In this document: positions 60,558 through 64,000 of the stretch, one piece after another
Numbering within the stretch: the stretch's first letter is position 1
Layout of the letters: the number at the start of each line of letters is the position of its first letter
Origin: Spisula solida
Taxonomy: Eukaryota; Mollusca; Bivalvia; Venerida; Mactridae
Length of the DNA stretch: 64,000 bases
Direction: 5' to 3'
Assembly (NCBI GenBank): GCA_947247005.1
Contig: OX365944.1
Coordinates: 20,249,501-20,313,500, forward strand
Notes under the pieces: model-generated
Seen by the model: only the letters and a program-made list of their open reading frames with translations
The model's database searches: none
What the model was told of the DNA's origin: nothing
Made by a program: the position numbers and the translations under genes

Positions 60558-60716
60558 ACCACGTTTCATGTTGAAATACTACTATATGGACACATTCACA
60601 AATACATTCCTATTCCAATTTCCAAACCATTTGTGAAAACCATTGCAAGTAAGCACATAATAAAGAACCTGTCAAAACTACTTATTATTCAAAGAAAACA
60701 CGTGCATTAGTCAATT

Positions 60717-61040
60717 AAAAAAATATATTAAGTCAAACAGGGAAGGCAGCACTCAACTTAACCATCCGAGTACAGAAAACATTACAAACTCACAAATCAC
60801 TGAAAACACGGCATCCCGTCCTGAAAGTCTGCCGCCTCATTCAGTCAAACTAAAACGGAACGAGAGCCATGTGACGAGATATCAACAACTGGACACCACA
60901 CAACACAAGAATAATCTACAACATATATATAGTGTACATGCAATTTTGAAAGATACGAAGCAGCCTGAACAAAGATCAACAAAAAGGCACAATGGCGAAA
61001 TTTGTTTGTATTTTTGTATTTTTACTATTAAGTGGACAAT
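60717..61040 (+). mobile_element. Rep-H element between A3 and B2
   Basis: Head AAATATATTAAGTCAAACAG, then GGAAGGCAGCACTCAACTTA, then the right-end segment (60,895-61,040) matching 54,190-54,360, including GAAAGATACGAAGCAGCCTG, AAAGGCACAATGGC and TTTTTACTATTAAGTGGACA. The middle is shorter than in the 468 copy. Non-coding. Confidence 0.6.
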
Positions 61041-61264
61041 ACATACATAGATGAAGGTTGTCCAAAGGGCTTCCGCCTTGGTGCGGACAGCGACAAATGT
61101 CACTGTGGGCTTAAACGTTTTACAGTGCACCAAACCTCACACTCACTCAATAGACAACCTTATAGCACACTCGTAAACGGACAACAAGCATCTTGATACA
61201 TTTATTAAAACAAATACTTGTGTTCATTTAAGTATCAAGGATAACATTTTATACAATTGGTACA

Positions 61265-63300
61265 TCAACGAATGAAATGATACAGGCACGGGCAGTTAAT
61301 CAAACCCTGGGGCAAATTCACACGAATTAGATAGAATATTGTCAATATGGCGTGGATAGATCATTATAAACGCGTACTTTACTATAATTCGACAAGCAAA
61401 TTATGCTTTAGATGAGCAAACAGTGTGTAATTTCCCAATGGACGTAATTATCTTAAAGTATGTGTAGTACAAATAAAGTTCAATAACTACAAACTGCATT
61501 TTTGCACAAAAGAAAGTTGTTACAATTCAATTCAGATTTTGACATGTGGTGTTTGTTTTTGTATGGCGATTTCTTTAGTGTGACATTAAAATCTGACGCA
61601 ACCAATCAATCTTTGACTACATAACGATATATAAGTTTGACATATCTCTGTGTACTATGGCATTTCGAGAGCGTAAGGCAATTAATTAATTTTGATCAGT
61701 TTTCTGGTGCATGTCCTTTTTGGATAAACACCGTTACCTAATGATATTTCAATTGCACACAATGCACAATGGGTCTTATCAGTGTTATAGGGAACACACC
61801 AGACATACCCTGCCACCTCCAATGCAACATTAAATGTTTCAACATTTTATATTAAGTAACACCTGCAGTGGCATTAAAATTCCATGGTAGCTCTTCTACA
61901 TAATTGTTAAACTATATATTACTCTCGAATCACAATGGTGACCATAATTTTACTATCCTCATACAACAGTGTTAAGTCAAATTCCCGGACTTCAAAATCA
62001 CAGGTGAAGAATACTCCGGTAAACGAAAATGAATTATACCGTACCAGTATGAATGAAAGGCAAATGCTTTTGTTTTCATTATCTGCTCAGACCGGAGCTC
62101 GGCTAGAAAGTCAAATAGGGGTGATGTAACGATTATAGTTTAGGTTATATAGATATGACATAATGATATCATATTCGACCATGATTGGATCAAATGATTA
62201 TGTGATAAATATTTGTAGTTGATAAGTATGGATGGTACCACTTTTGACAGTGTTTGGGATAACATGCAGTGCGACTTGATTTATTCCAATCGATTTACTC
62301 CGGGGGCAAAACGGCACATTGCTTGTTTTCTGGGATTACATCGTCTTTGTTAAATATTAGTTCGTGTCATTCAGTGCGAAAGTATCATAGTGTTTTCCCA
62401 AGGGTACAAATGTGATAAGCGTGAGATGACAGTCGATAATCGCATTAAAACTGTTTTCTAGTAGAATGAATTGTCTCGTAAAATATTGCTCTAAATTCAA
62501 GACAAGGATTATTATTAAGTCCCATTGAATAATTGGACTCGTCGATTCAAACACAGCTCCAATCAAATCCTTGTCACGAAATGATACCACATGACACATC
62601 AAATGTATCATTAATGAGACAACATCGCTTACCTGTACAAATAAATCCCTTCAAAATAGTATGTCAATATCTAGAAAATAGGGACAGGGAGGGCAGCACT
62701 CAACTTCAACAGTCGAGAGCAGAAAACATAAAAGCAACACAAACGATAATTCACGGCACAATGTCCAACACATAACTGAATGATAAAAAAAACTTCACCA
62801 CTAAAAATCTAAGTAACAGCGGACAAAAGCATGAAAGACATACATTGTACATGTTATCCATGGAGCTTAAAATTAAACCTAGCACCATTTATTAATGATT
62901 TGATTTGGTGTTAGAACATATTGTGTAAATTTTTAATGACTAAAAAGGACTCGCTTCGCTTGCTCCGCTCTTTTTATCATTATTTAAAACTGTTACATCA
63001 GAAACTAAGGACAGAGGTAACACCCAACATAAACAGCAGGACTCGAAAGGCACACAAAAAAACACGTAAAAAGCATAGACAATGCCCAACTCAAAAAAAC
63101 AAGGAACAACAAAATTACGACATTACTCTCCGAAAGTGTGCCTGGGGTAAAAACCATGGAAGGCAATCCTCGACATATGCAATTGTGAAAGACACAAATC
63201 AGCCTAATGCAGGACAACGGAATAGCTGAAGGACATATACAAAATGAACACAGTTTCACAAAAGGCACAGTGGCCAAACATGTGTTGTAATTAACTGAGC
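61265..63300 (+). repeat. Duplicated block B, copy B2
   Basis: See B1. It contains its own Rep-H element (62,680-63,290; head AGGGACAGGGAGGGCAGCAC, tail AGGACAGAGGTAACACCCAA). ORFs at 61,935-62,129, 62,357-62,611 and 62,921-63,229 fall in repeat sequence or are disrupted in B1, so I do not support them as genes. Confidence 0.85.
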
Positions 63301-64000
63301 TAAACTTCTAACCAAACACTTTTTAAACTTGAATACTATCGTAACTTACTGACTTCAAATTTTGCATAGTCTTAGCATTATAGATTATGTACAGAATACA
63401 GCTAACCCCGTGATATTGCGTCAAAAATCACTCGTCCATAGCGGAATAGCTTTAAACCACACTTTTGCACGAACTTTTCCCGGAATCGTGGTTTTCACGA
63501 TTATTGTGTATATTTATCATAGAATGGGGATAGGTACGTCTGAAAAACAACATAATTAGTCGCATATGTCAATGGTAGACCGCGGAAGAGCGGAATGTAT
63601 GCTCACTTTTGGGGGGTCTATACGACAAATCACTGTTACATTGATATAAATCATCGAACGCATTATTTTGTTTCAAATTACACGTGTGTGAATACAAATA
63701 CGCTTGAAAAAAAATAAAAATAATGCATTAGTGTTATATTCAAGTGCGATTACTCTTGAATGATTACCTCCCTTTTTGAGTTAATTCCCACAACTGTAAA
63801 CGTTTATTGTATAATTGAACATTACTGAATTACGTTGACTTGTTTAATTTATGATATTTGTAAAAATCTAAGTTTTAATGGTGTTATTAGAAAACATGTT
63901 AAAAGTGCGTTTTTTCTCCAATCAGTGTAATAATCAGTCATTAAAATATACCAGTGATATGAATAAACTCAATTTCCAGTCACAGTCTCTACTTCACAGT
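63301..64000. other. Intergenic, no gene recognised
   Basis: AT-rich, beyond the end of block B2. A 65-codon ORF (63,362-63,559) has no motif or splice support. Confidence 0.4.

Overview
This window is AT-rich eukaryotic nuclear DNA made almost entirely of non-coding and repetitive sequence. It shows no long intact ORF, no rRNA, no bona fide tRNA gene, no operon and no CRISPR array. The repeat content points to an invertebrate, most likely a bivalve or other mollusc. It includes decayed CR1/L2/Jockey-like non-LTR retrotransposons, a tRNA-headed SINE, small TIR elements, tandem repeats rich in GGTCAAGGTCA and in GACGGACGG, and a heavily amplified short repeat, here called Rep-H. The mollusc assignment is inference from general repeat character, not from a diagnostic gene.

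The main architecture is segmental duplication. Block A1 (about 1-19,617) is collinear with block A2 (about 35,005-52,315), interrupted on both sides by private insertions. The end of block A recurs as A3 (58,600-60,557), and a very diverged fragment lies near 58,080-58,260. A2 runs directly into block B1 (52,305-54,330), which is repeated as B2 (61,265-63,300) after A3. Because the copies supply empty sites for one another, many insertions can be delimited by eye with target duplications: Rep-H at 468-1698, an orphan insert at 12,460-12,793, MITEs at 14,241-14,649, TIR inserts at 36,367-40,465 and 41,724-42,061, and a hairpin insert at 50,979-51,822.

Region by region: 1-6,000 is block A with Rep-H insertions, an inverted-repeat element and a minus-strand LINE pseudogene. 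6,000-14,650 is block A with an 18-copy 17-bp minisatellite. 15,800-18,590 is a second, rearranged LINE carrying a SINE insertion. 18,590-19,617 is the end of block A1. 19,890-20,770 is a tandem-repeat element. 24,605-30,020 is a large fold-back structure: two inverted arms, each built from about 360-bp tandem units, around a roughly 2-kb array of degenerate 42-45-bp units. 30,280-30,900 is another tandem element. 35,005-52,315 is A2. 52,305-63,300 holds B1, the only stretch with splice-like candidate exons (55,603-56,819), then A3 and B2.

No gene product can be named with confidence outside the retrotransposons. The most interesting items are the fold-back composite element, the multi-copy duplication with its natural insertion record, the copy-specific minisatellite expansion, and the small set of candidate exons of an unrecognised gene.
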